From: Arsukibacterium indicum
Lineage (GTDB): Bacteria > Pseudomonadota > Gammaproteobacteria > Enterobacterales > Alteromonadaceae
Reading direction: 5' to 3'
Length of the DNA stretch: 64,000 nucleotides
NCBI RefSeq assembly: GCF_019100565.1
Contig: NZ_JAHRID010000001.1
Location: 248,001-312,000, forward strand
Below the pieces are notes generated by a model, which did not search any database, had not been told where the DNA came from, and saw only the letters and a list, made by a program, of their open reading frames with translations. Below, one piece after another: positions 18,423-26,540 of the stretch; within the stretch, counting starts at the first letter, position 1, and every line of letters begins with the position of its first letter. Position numbers and translations under genes: made by a program.

Positions 18423-19479
18423 CAATGCGATAAAAATGTCGTGGCAACGCGCTAAAGATGAAAATGCAGTCTCTTTTGGCCAGCAACTAAAAGAAATGTT
18501 TGTGCTGCAGCTTAAAACCGGTTTTGGACCAGGCAATTACCATAAATATCTTTTATGGCAAAAAACCATGTCCTGGCAACAAAAACTGGGTTACTGGCAT
18601 GACCAGAAATACTATCAGTTTTTAAACAAGGTAAACCCGTTAAGTTACCGGGTGGTTGCCCGCAATAAAGTGATGGCGAAAGCCCTGCTTAAGTTTTACA
18701 ACATTCCGGATGCTGAGTATCTTGGCTATTTGTCTGCGACGGGTGGTTTTAAAGCCGATGGTTCGCCGTTAAACTCAACAGACGATTTAACTGATTTTCT
18801 GCTGCAGCGACCGGAACTGGATAAAATCTGTTTTAAACCGGTGGATGGCTCCGGCGGGGAAGGCTTTTGTGCCGTTGAAATTATTCGTAACGACGGCTTT
18901 AGTTTTCGCGAACTGAACAAATCCACTCTGATACCAATAACAGACTTCATTAATAATACTCTCAAGCTGCAACAGGGCTGTGACTACATAATTGAAAAAT
19001 ATCTGGATCAACACCCTGCTCTTGCTGCATTTAATCCAAGCAGTTTAAATACGTTGCGGGTTTGGGTTGGTAAAGCAACTGATGGAAGGCCTAAAATTAT
19101 CGCTATATATTTACGGGTGGGCCGAAGTGGAAGTCTGATAGACAACAAATTGGCAGGTGGATTTGGGGTCTCAGTTGATATGAATAGCTTTAAAACAGTG
19201 ATGCTGTTGCCACCAGACAATAACGACCATTGCTACATCAATCACCCCGATAGTGGGGAAAGTATGATTAGTCGCCAGTTACCTTTTAAAGACGATGTTA
19301 TTGCACTAGCTGAACGGGTTACTACAATTTTGCCTAATACCCGATTTGTGGGGCTGGACATTGCTATCACCCCTGAAAAGCCAGTAATCATCGAATTTAA
19401 TCTCGCTCCTACTGCCACAGGAACAACAAAAATGAACGCAAGTCATCAACAGTTACTAGGTTGGCTAACCAACAGTTAG
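18406..19479 (+). CDS. ATP-grasp ligase, sugar-transfer-associated type, copy 2
   Basis: A 357-residue paralogue of the preceding protein. It keeps CFKPVDGSGGEGFCAV, FNPSSLNTLRVWV, RVGRSGSLIDNKLAGGF and RFVGLDIAI ... VIIEFNLAP, so ATP- and metal-binding residues are intact. The start at 18406 is chosen because AAGGAAG lies 5 nt upstream; it overlaps the first copy by 17 nt. An in-frame ATG at 18319 would give a long overlap without a ribosome site. The pair is similar but clearly diverged, so they may add different groups or work one after another. Confidence 0.82.
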   Translation: MLNTISNAIKMSWQRAKDENAVSFGQQLKEMFVLQLKTGFGPGNYHKYLLWQKTMSWQQKLGYWHDQKYYQFLNKVNPLSYRVVARNKVMAKALLKFYNIPDAEYLGYLSATGGFKADGSPLNSTDDLTDFLLQRPELDKICFKPVDGSGGEGFCAVEIIRNDGFSFRELNKSTLIPITDFINNTLKLQQGCDYIIEKYLDQHPALAAFNPSSLNTLRVWVGKATDGRPKIIAIYLRVGRSGSLIDNKLAGGFGVSVDMNSFKTVMLLPPDNNDHCYINHPDSGESMISRQLPFKDDVIALAERVTTILPNTRFVGLDIAITPEKPVIIEFNLAPTATGTTKMNASHQQLLGWLTNS

Positions 19480-19586
19480 CCATTTCGTGACTCACAGAGG
19501 CGTTGCCGTTAAATATCCGGATCGTTCATTTATACCGGTTTAAATTAATAGTGAACACAATCTGACAATCGTCGCAGAGGTTGCGG

Positions 19587-19616
19587 TTGTCACTGCAGTG
19601 AGTTTAATGGTATTTT
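19587..19616 (+). promoter_or_regulatory. Candidate sigma-70 promoter with palindrome in spacer
   Basis: TTGTCA (19587-19592) and TATTTT (19611-19616) are 18 nt apart in the 173-nt gap between the second ATP-grasp and the secreted TPR gene. A perfect 12-bp palindrome, TCACTGCAGTGA (19590-19601), overlaps the -35 end and the spacer and could be an operator. No terminator is visible before it, so read-through from upstream is also possible. Confidence 0.45.
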
Positions 19617-19652
19617 GTCGTTGTTAAATTCATCTAAATAAGGAGGCAAGAC

Positions 19653-20354
19653 ATGGATTTTCTGCCTGGACAAGCATTATCGGCATTGTTGCTCATGCTA
19701 TTAATGCTCAGCACACCCGTCAATGCACAGGTTACAACCAGCGGTGATGTTGTCGACAGATCCTGTTTCACTATGGAATGGAAACGCGGAAAACCTTTTG
19801 ATTATTATCACCCATCGACAACTGAATCGTCCGGTACCTATAAAGGCGGATTATTATATTTAGTTGAACGCCATCATTTTACTAACGATGTTAGAAAACT
19901 GATCAAGGGTAGCACTGCTGCATTGCCCGGGGATTTATTATTCGTATTAAATTCAATACCTAATCACCCCTCAGCATTAGACACTTATTCCCGTTATGAA
20001 TATCGGCTAAAAACTTCTGAGTTGTATCGGGAGACGCAAGCCAACAAAACTGTAACTCATTCTGCAGACTGCTTATTTCTTCGCGCCAATGAGATTTTCC
20101 CAAATAACGCTGAGACCCTTCTTGTGTGGGCTATTCATCAGTATCGCAATAACCGGTTTAACGCAGCCAAACAAATTTTGGAACGAGCAGTAGCTATTGC
20201 TCCAGATTATATTGAAGCACACTACAATCTAGGCCTGGTATATGTCGAGCTGAACGATGCAGAAAAAGCCCGGAAGCACGCCGCGATTGCCTATGACGCT
20301 GGCTACCCGTTAATGGGTCTTAAAAACAAAATCGCTAAATTAAAACAGCACTAA
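19653..20354 (+). CDS. Secreted TPR protein of the polysaccharide locus
   Basis: A 233-residue protein with a strong ribosome site AAGGAGG (19640-19646) 6 nt before ATG. Residues about 1-25 form a signal peptide ending near NAQ. The middle region is not recognisable. Two TPR-like helical pairs lie at about residues 150-220 (AETLLVWAIHQYRNN ... AIAPDYIEAHYNLGLVYVEL). A periplasmic scaffold for the export or modification enzymes is plausible. It is followed 13 nt later by the beta-propeller-like gene and likely shares its transcript. Confidence 0.7.
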   Translation: MDFLPGQALSALLLMLLMLSTPVNAQVTTSGDVVDRSCFTMEWKRGKPFDYYHPSTTESSGTYKGGLLYLVERHHFTNDVRKLIKGSTAALPGDLLFVLNSIPNHPSALDTYSRYEYRLKTSELYRETQANKTVTHSADCLFLRANEIFPNNAETLLVWAIHQYRNNRFNAAKQILERAVAIAPDYIEAHYNLGLVYVELNDAEKARKHAAIAYDAGYPLMGLKNKIAKLKQH

Positions 20355-20367
20355 CAAGGATTGCCTG

Positions 20368-21363
20368 ATGTCGTACAACGGACTGCTAATTACCGGTGGC
20401 TGCCTGCGCCCGGATGGTTTTGAATTGGGTGAAGGAAAATACTACGGTAAAGCTGGCTTGCTGAAGCTGGATCTGGCCAGCGGTGAATTTCAAACACTGA
20501 TAAGCAAAGCCGACGGCGGTAAAAACTATCCTGCTGAACACCCTAACCAACAGTTTACCGCTGCATGCTTAGATGGTGACACGCTATGGTTACCAACCGA
20601 CACGGAGATCTACCAGTATCAACTGCCAGACTTTAAGCAATTAAAGTGTATTTCTCACCCTTGTTTTCATAATATTCATTCAGTGCATCTTATCGACAGT
20701 GAGCTGGTAGTAACGTCAACCGGTATTGATAATGTTATTATCCTTTGCCCTGATACTGGTGCTATCAAGCGTATTATCAATACCGAAGGTAAAGATCCAT
20801 GGCACAGATTTGATCCCGATACTGACTACCGGCTGGTTCATTCAACCCGTCCGCATGATAGCCACCCAAATTATGTATTTAAACTGGATGGCAAGTTATG
20901 GGCTACCCGCTGTACCCATGATGATGCTGTATGCCTTGACAACGTGAATGACAGAATTGATGTCGCTCATCAGGATGAAATGAGTGTACATGATGGTATC
21001 TGGTGGCAAGACAAACTGGTTTTTACCCGGGTTGATGGCTACCTGGTTATTGTCGACCCCAAAACCCGCATGGCTATTGAAAAACACGATCCGTTTGGCA
21101 ACGAGCGCAACCGCCCGCTGGGCTGGTGCCGTGGTTTACTGGTAGATAACGATATATTTTATATAGGTTACTCTAAACTCAGAAAAACCAGGTTAATGTC
21201 AAAGTTAAAATTTATTAGTCAGGGCAATTTTAAATATATGGATGGTAACGAGGCACTTGTTGTTGCTTATGACATTAGCAGGAAAAAAGTCATCAACACT
21301 TATGCCATACCAGCAGGCATGTTAGATGCTATTTACGGCATTTTGCCTTATAACTTTGCTTGA
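20368..21363 (+). CDS. Beta-propeller-like protein of unknown function
   Basis: A 331-residue protein without signal peptide. It contains repeated short beta segments with aromatic and Gly-Asp turns (LLITGGCLRPDGF, GLLKLDLASGEF, LWLPTDTEIYQYQL, LVVTSTGIDNVIIL, LWATRCTHDD, LVFTRVDGYLVIVD, FYIGYSKLR), consistent with a six- or seven-bladed propeller. His-rich turns (HNIHSVH, RPHDSHPNY) could bind metal. I do not recognise a named family with confidence. AAGGA precedes the ATG by 7 nt. It sits between a secreted TPR protein and an asparagine synthetase homologue, so a part in sugar amidation or sensing is possible. Confidence 0.65.
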   Translation: MSYNGLLITGGCLRPDGFELGEGKYYGKAGLLKLDLASGEFQTLISKADGGKNYPAEHPNQQFTAACLDGDTLWLPTDTEIYQYQLPDFKQLKCISHPCFHNIHSVHLIDSELVVTSTGIDNVIILCPDTGAIKRIINTEGKDPWHRFDPDTDYRLVHSTRPHDSHPNYVFKLDGKLWATRCTHDDAVCLDNVNDRIDVAHQDEMSVHDGIWWQDKLVFTRVDGYLVIVDPKTRMAIEKHDPFGNERNRPLGWCRGLLVDNDIFYIGYSKLRKTRLMSKLKFISQGNFKYMDGNEALVVAYDISRKKVINTYAIPAGMLDAIYGILPYNFA

Positions 21364-21427
21364 TAAGCCAGATGCACTGACATCGGTAAATTTAAATTTT
21401 CAGCAAAAGGATTGCAGGACAATAACC

Positions 21428-23158
21428 ATGGACACTCACGTTTCAATAGCGATTTCCGGCTGCCCGGAAGTACATATCGCCGCCCACCCTAAGCTGGATA
21501 TTGCCAGAAATAGTACAAGTGCGGTTGTGTTACTAGGCAGAGCCTACTGGCAACAACAACCTGTAACTGGCAGTCAGCTTTTACAGCAGCTGTCAGAGAA
21601 GACAGATATAAGCGCCCTTTACAAAGAGTTATCTGGCGCTTTTTATCTTGTGGTAATACAGGCGGGTAAACCGGTTTTACTGGTTAATGACATTATGGGT
21701 GTGCAAAGCTGTTATTACGCCTTGCAACAGCAGGTACTTTACGTTGGTCATAGCCTCAGGCAGTTAAAACAGCTTGGTGTACATTGCTCCCTGAACAAGC
21801 AGGCCATTTATAACTATATTTACTTTCACTGCATACCGGCACCCGACACCATTTACCAACAGGTGTTTAAACTGGAGCCCGCTTATCTTATTGCTGTTAC
21901 AACGTCTGGAATAAGCGATAGCACCCTGCTCTATAGCCCTGACTTCAATGCCAGCACTGAAGCTGCCAGTCAATTGCAACAACAATGCCTGCAGCAGTTG
22001 GACAATGCAGTCCAACAACACCTGGCCCCTGATTGCGGTGCTTTTTTAAGTGGAGGTCTGGATAGTTCAACCGTGGCAGGTATGGTAGCCCGCCATCAAC
22101 AACCTGCTCACACTTATTCAATTGGCTTTAAGGCCAAAGGCTATGACGAAACAGAATACGCATTAATTACCGCTAAACATTTTAACACCAGTCACCAGGT
22201 ACATTATTTAACGCCAGAGCATGCGGCAGAAGCCTTTGTTAAGGTTGCCCAATATTTTGATGAACCTTTCGGTAATTCATCTGCCATGGCAGCCTATTTC
22301 TGCGCCCGCTTTGCCAAAGAAGATGGTCGCAAAGTATTACTTGCCGGCGATGGCGGTGATGAACTATTCGCCGGTAATAGCCGCTATGCTAAACAAAAAG
22401 TGTTTGAAGTGTTTGCCAATAGCCCGTCAGTGTTGCAAACAACTGCCAGAGCTCTGTTTGTTAAAACGCCACTGGCAAAATTGCCTGGCTTCAAAAAAGT
22501 GGCCAGTTACATTCGCCAAGCCGATGAAAAATTGCCTTTGCGCCTGCAAACCTACAACTTCATTACTCAATTTGGTAGAGATGTAATTTTTACTGAGTCT
22601 TTTTTGGCTGACATTGATCCCCAAAGGCCTGAACAATTATTGAAAAAACGGTATGAGCAATGCAAAAGTAGTGATCCCGTTGATAAAATGCTGTTTCTGG
22701 ACTGGAAATTTACCCTGGCAGATAACGATCTAGTAAAAGTTAGTAAAATGTGTGAGCTGGCAGGCATTGAAGTAAGGTATCCGTTACTGAATAAAGCATT
22801 AGTCGACTTTAGCTGCAAAGTACCGGCAGACATGAAACTACCCGGCCAGAAACTACGTGATTTTTACAAAAAAAGTTGCAAAGGGTTCTTAGCTGATGAA
22901 ACGTTAACCAAAGAAAAGCATGGTTTTGGCCTGCCATTTGGCGTGTGGTTAACCGACAATGCTCAACTAAAAACACTGGCGTTGGATGCGTTAAATGCGT
23001 TTCGCGAGCGGAATATTGTTAAAACCAGCTTAATAGATGCAGCAATAGAAGCGCATACCAATAGCCATGCCAGCTATTATGGTGAGCTGATCTGGATATT
23101 AGTTGTATTAGAGCTATGGTTACAAGCTGAAGAGCAAGAGTTAAGTGATGCTGCATAA
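21428..23158 (+). CDS. Asparagine synthetase homologue with degenerate glutaminase domain
   Basis: A 576-residue protein with an intact synthetase half: FLSGGLDSSTVAGM PP-loop (nt about 22045-22086), LAGDGGDELFAGNSRY and EVRYPLLNKALVDF. The N-terminal domain keeps its length and LSGAFYLVVI / DIMGVQSCYY framework but starts MDTHVS with no Cys2, and lacks the HRGPDD and NGEIYN motifs that both paralogues at 1-3749 retain. It therefore probably cannot hydrolyse glutamine. Beta-lactam and carbapenam synthetases lost the same residues and use an amine already on their substrate. The start at 21428 (AGGACAATAACC upstream) is preferred over 21326, which would run into the previous gene. Confidence 0.85.
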   Translation: MDTHVSIAISGCPEVHIAAHPKLDIARNSTSAVVLLGRAYWQQQPVTGSQLLQQLSEKTDISALYKELSGAFYLVVIQAGKPVLLVNDIMGVQSCYYALQQQVLYVGHSLRQLKQLGVHCSLNKQAIYNYIYFHCIPAPDTIYQQVFKLEPAYLIAVTTSGISDSTLLYSPDFNASTEAASQLQQQCLQQLDNAVQQHLAPDCGAFLSGGLDSSTVAGMVARHQQPAHTYSIGFKAKGYDETEYALITAKHFNTSHQVHYLTPEHAAEAFVKVAQYFDEPFGNSSAMAAYFCARFAKEDGRKVLLAGDGGDELFAGNSRYAKQKVFEVFANSPSVLQTTARALFVKTPLAKLPGFKKVASYIRQADEKLPLRLQTYNFITQFGRDVIFTESFLADIDPQRPEQLLKKRYEQCKSSDPVDKMLFLDWKFTLADNDLVKVSKMCELAGIEVRYPLLNKALVDFSCKVPADMKLPGQKLRDFYKKSCKGFLADETLTKEKHGFGLPFGVWLTDNAQLKTLALDALNAFRERNIVKTSLIDAAIEAHTNSHASYYGELIWILVVLELWLQAEEQELSDAA

Positions 23159-24092
23159 GGTACTGCAACTTGCCGGTAAAATAATGGGCCGCAACAAGCT
23201 CAGCATTCTGATTTATCATCAGGTATTAGCCGAGCCTGATCCAATGCGGCCCAGTGAACCCACAGCAGCCGTTTTCGACTGGCATATGTGCCTGCTACAT
23301 AATTATTTTACCCCCTTGTCACTTGATCAGGCACTTGAGCATTTACAACAAAACACCCTGCCGGCTAATGCTGTTTGTGTCACCTTTGATGATGGTTATC
23401 TGAATAATCTGACCGTAGCCCAGCCCATTCTGGCAAAATATGATATTCCCGCTACCGTGTATATTGCCACTGGCTTTAGTGCTGGTACCAATATGTGGAA
23501 TGATCGGGTTATTTACCTGTTTGCCGATAAAAACCGTGAGCAACTAAACTTGCAGGGCGAAAAGGTTATGCTGGGTGATTGGCAACAACGGCGGCAACTG
23601 GCGCAGCAATGGCTAATGAAACTGAAGTATTTACCAATTGACCAACGTTTAGCTGAAGTGGATAAACTGTATCGGGAAAATGAAACCGCTGAGCAAGCCT
23701 CGTTAATGATGACCCCTGAGGAGATAAAGCGGCTGTCCGCAACAGGTATCTGTATTGGCGCCCATACTATTAACCATCCTATCCTGAAAGTACTGCCTGC
23801 TACTGAGCAACAATACGAGATAATGCATAGTAAGCAGCAGCTGGAACAGTGGACTGGCCAGGCAGTTAAGCACTTTGCTTATCCAAACGGCGTTTTAGGC
23901 CGCGATTTTGATGAAACAGCCGTACAAATAGTCAGCCAGGCAGGCTTTAGCACTGCGGTGGCGACAAACTGGGGTGTTTCTGACGGCAAGTGCTCATTTT
24001 TTAAACTGCGCAGATTTACACCATGGGATAACAGCGCGCTAAAATTTCATGCGCGCCTTGTTAATAATATGCGCCAGTCGCAGCCGCTTTAG
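23148..24092 (+). CDS. Polysaccharide deacetylase (NodB-like), second copy
   Basis: A 314-residue carbohydrate esterase family 4 protein. SILIYHQVL opens the domain, VTFDDGYLNN gives the catalytic Asp pair, ICIGAHTINHPIL the metal-binding HxxxH, and HFAYPNGVLGRDFDE a late conserved strand. All catalytic motifs are canonical, more so than in the first deacetylase at 16318. ATG 23148 (3 nt after an in-frame GTG) lies inside the end of the preceding gene. Two deacetylases in one locus suggest that two different acetamido sugars, or two stages, are treated. Confidence 0.87.
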   Translation: MLHKVLQLAGKIMGRNKLSILIYHQVLAEPDPMRPSEPTAAVFDWHMCLLHNYFTPLSLDQALEHLQQNTLPANAVCVTFDDGYLNNLTVAQPILAKYDIPATVYIATGFSAGTNMWNDRVIYLFADKNREQLNLQGEKVMLGDWQQRRQLAQQWLMKLKYLPIDQRLAEVDKLYRENETAEQASLMMTPEEIKRLSATGICIGAHTINHPILKVLPATEQQYEIMHSKQQLEQWTGQAVKHFAYPNGVLGRDFDETAVQIVSQAGFSTAVATNWGVSDGKCSFFKLRRFTPWDNSALKFHARLVNNMRQSQPL

Positions 24093-24111
24093 AAGTTCAG
24101 GTGAATTGTTG

Positions 24112-24813
24112 ATGCTGGCGAAAATAAAACAGACATACAGGGAACTGGGAGCGGCTGATACCGTTTTATATATGCTTGATAAAGCTCTGGTGAAGCTGAC
24201 CTTTAACCGGCTGTTAATTCATAAGTACTATATTACCCGCCAGCCAGTTTCAGCTATTGCCAGTGTGCCGCCTACTAAGGCACTGGATATTGAAATAAAA
24301 CAATTAGCCAACGACGATCCAACACTCAGCACAATGGACCGGCCAGCAGCGATATTGCAACAGCGCTACGCCCAGGGGGGCCACTGCTTTGCCGCATTTA
24401 AGAAAGAGCAGTTTGCCGGTAATTTATGGCTTAATTTTGATGAATACCAGGAAGATGAAGTGCGCTGTCGTTATGTTTTGCAGCCCACTGGCCATGCAGC
24501 CTGGGATTACGATGTATTTGTTATGCCCAAATACCGCTTCTCCTATGTATTTGCCAAATTATGGGACAAAGCTAATAGTGTGATGACCGGGCGCGGCATT
24601 AGTTATGTTTACAGCAGGATTAATTATTACAATGTTGGTTCGCTACAATCGCATAAAAGGCTGGGCAGCAAAATTTATGGCGCAGTTTATTTTATTAATA
24701 TTGGCAGCGTGCAACTGATGTTTAGCCGACATTTCAAGCCGTTTCTCAAACTGAGTACTAACCAAGCTGAATTTCCAGCGTTATATATCCGCGATAACCC
24801 AAGCAATGAATAA
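24112..24813 (+). CDS. GNAT-like acyltransferase of the XrtA locus
   Basis: A 233-residue soluble protein. The centre (about residues 75-190) reads like a GNAT fold: QRYAQGGHCFAAFKKEQF, AGNLWLNFDEYQEDEVRC, AAWDYDVFVMPKYRFSYVFAKLW and YVYSRINYYNVGSLQSHKRLG, where the last Asn-xxx-Ser-xx-xH-x-LG resembles the acyl-CoA-binding end of acetyltransferases. A role in acylating a sugar amine is likely but unproven. ATG 24112 is preferred to upstream 24049, which would overlap the deacetylase. It overlaps the next gene by 8 nt. Confidence 0.7.
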   Translation: MLAKIKQTYRELGAADTVLYMLDKALVKLTFNRLLIHKYYITRQPVSAIASVPPTKALDIEIKQLANDDPTLSTMDRPAAILQQRYAQGGHCFAAFKKEQFAGNLWLNFDEYQEDEVRCRYVLQPTGHAAWDYDVFVMPKYRFSYVFAKLWDKANSVMTGRGISYVYSRINYYNVGSLQSHKRLGSKIYGAVYFINIGSVQLMFSRHFKPFLKLSTNQAEFPALYIRDNPSNE

Positions 24814-25627
24814 TTCCGTTTCGACAGCTTTCACGCCGATGACCCGCGGCCAAAACTTTTTGGTTCGCTCTGACGTGAGTAAATCGAGAGCATTAATTAT
24901 TTTGCCGCCCTTTGCAGATGAGATGAATAAATCGCGTCATATTATTAACCATTTTATGCGTCAGGCGGCATTGCCGGGATACAGCTGCATATTGATGGAC
25001 AATTTTGGAACCGGTGACAGTGAAGGTGATCTGGACGATGCCAGCCTGGCACTATGGCAAGCCGATTTAACGCTGCTGATTGAGCAACTAGCTGCAGAGG
25101 GCTACCAACAGCTGAGCTTTTTAGCCATCCGGTTTGGTGCATTACAACTATTTGACCTGTTAAACCGTCAAAATTTAGCAATTCCGGTTGAACATATCAT
25201 GTTATGGCAGCCTTTTTTTGAGCTTAAAAAGTTCTGGCAGCAATTCTTCCGGGTTAAAATAGCCGAACAGATGGCACTTGGCGAAAAGCTCAGCCAAAAA
25301 GAGTTGGAGCAGCAACTGGCAAACGGTGAGCTGATAGAAATTGCCGGTTACCCGATTTCCCCGTCCTTTTATGCCAGTACCCATGACGGCCATTATTATT
25401 TACCTGCCAGCGTAGCTGAATCCAATATTAAACTGAGCTGGCTGGAGGTGTCGCCATTGGCAACGCCCGGAGCTAATGTACAGAAACAACTAAGCCAGTT
25501 ACAGCAAAACTGCCAGGTCAACTTTCAGCTGGTTAACGATGCGCCGTTCTGGAATACCACAGAACTTGCCAGCGCTGACACCCTGCTCAAAGTCAGTATC
25601 CGGCATCTGGAGCAGCAAGATGTTTAA
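24806..25627 (+). CDS. Exosortase A-associated hydrolase 2 (TIGR03101-like)
   Basis: Alpha/beta-hydrolase-like protein of 273 residues. The segment ALIILPPFADEMNKSRHIINHF and LMDNFGTGDSEGDLDDA match the hydrolase 2 family that accompanies exosortase A. At the place of the nucleophile elbow the sequence reads LAIRFGALQL, with Arg rather than Ser, so classical serine hydrolase activity is doubtful. It overlaps the GNAT-like gene upstream and hydrolase 1 downstream, giving a tight hydrolase pair as in other XrtA loci. Confidence 0.87.
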   Translation: MNNSVSTAFTPMTRGQNFLVRSDVSKSRALIILPPFADEMNKSRHIINHFMRQAALPGYSCILMDNFGTGDSEGDLDDASLALWQADLTLLIEQLAAEGYQQLSFLAIRFGALQLFDLLNRQNLAIPVEHIMLWQPFFELKKFWQQFFRVKIAEQMALGEKLSQKELEQQLANGELIEIAGYPISPSFYASTHDGHYYLPASVAESNIKLSWLEVSPLATPGANVQKQLSQLQQNCQVNFQLVNDAPFWNTTELASADTLLKVSIRHLEQQDV

Positions 25628-26492
25628 CGAGCAGGCACTACAATTCGACTGTTCGGGTGCAGCGCTATCCGCCATTTACAGCAAAGGTGAAGCGAATACT
25701 GCCGTGCTGATTCTGGTAGGCGGGCCGCAGTACCGGGTAGGTAGTCATCGCCAGTTTGTGAAATTAAGCCGGGCACTGACCAATGCCGGTATCAGTAACT
25801 TACGGCTTGATTTCAGTGGCATGGGAGACAGCGATGGTGAACTGCAGCCTTTTTACCGCAATTGTCAGGCAATAAAACTGGCTATAGACGAGCTGTTAAA
25901 ACAAAATACGGCTATTCGCCAGGTTGTAATTTGGGGGTTGTGTGACGCCGCCAGTGCGGCATTGTTGTATTGTTATCGTCGGGCTGATAGCAGAGTCGCA
26001 GGGTTAGTATTGTTAAACCCCTGGGTCAGGCAACAACACAGCCATGCCCAGGTAATGCTGAAACACTATTACTGGCAGCGGCTAACCTCAAAGGCATTCT
26101 GGCAAAAACTATTCGGTGGCGGCCTGAAACCATGGCAAAGCATTAAAGACTTGCTGCAAACCTACAAAGCAAGCAAAAGTAATAAGTCCGGACAAAATGC
26201 CGGCGTTGAACACCTTAGCAAAGAACTGACAACGGCAGACAATTACGTGCAGCATATGCTTGCAGGTTGGCAAACTTTCAGCGGCAGCACGCTGGTGATC
26301 ACCAGTGGTAATGACCATACGGCGCAGGAATTTTTAGACCTTTGTAACGACAGTGATGCGTGGCAACAGTGTTTGGCAACTGCGCGGCATCAGCATATTG
26401 CTGCTGCCAATCATACTTTTGCCAGTAGGTTGTGGCGTGGTGAAGTAGAACAGCAAACAGTAAAGTTTATTGGCCAGTTAACCGGCAACTAA
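25620..26492 (+). CDS. Exosortase A-associated hydrolase 1 (TIGR03100-like)
   Basis: Alpha/beta-hydrolase-like protein of 290 residues. VGGPQYRVGSHRQFV and LRLDFSGMGDSDGE are the diagnostic segments of exosortase A hydrolase 1. The elbow region reads VIWGLCDAASAALL, with Cys in place of Ser, so it may be a Cys-type hydrolase or a carrier-bound transferase. The C-terminal HTFASRLWRGEVEQ contains a candidate catalytic His. ATG 25620 overlaps the preceding gene by 8 nt. The function of this family is not established; thioesterase action on the nearby ACP is a natural guess. Confidence 0.88.
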   Translation: MFNEQALQFDCSGAALSAIYSKGEANTAVLILVGGPQYRVGSHRQFVKLSRALTNAGISNLRLDFSGMGDSDGELQPFYRNCQAIKLAIDELLKQNTAIRQVVIWGLCDAASAALLYCYRRADSRVAGLVLLNPWVRQQHSHAQVMLKHYYWQRLTSKAFWQKLFGGGLKPWQSIKDLLQTYKASKSNKSGQNAGVEHLSKELTTADNYVQHMLAGWQTFSGSTLVITSGNDHTAQEFLDLCNDSDAWQQCLATARHQHIAAANHTFASRLWRGEVEQQTVKFIGQLTGN

Positions 26493-26536
26493 GCGGTTAA
26501 CTGGTCGCTTTTGCATTAACTGCACGTCATTAATGC
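26474..26536. terminator. Two hairpins between convergent genes
   Basis: An 11-bp perfect inverted repeat CCAGTTAACCG/CGGTTAACTGG (26474-26484 and 26494-26504) encloses the stop codon of the hydrolase gene in its loop, followed by TCGCTTTTGC. A second repeat TGCATTAA/TTAATGCA (26512-26519 and 26529-26536 approximately) follows. Position between converging transcription units suggests bidirectional termination, although the T-tract is short. Confidence 0.5.
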
Positions 26537-26540
26537 AGAA

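Noticed and set aside
24049-24111. Longer start for the GNAT-like protein
   Set aside because: It would overlap the deacetylase gene by 44 nt without a ribosome site; ATG 24112 fits better.
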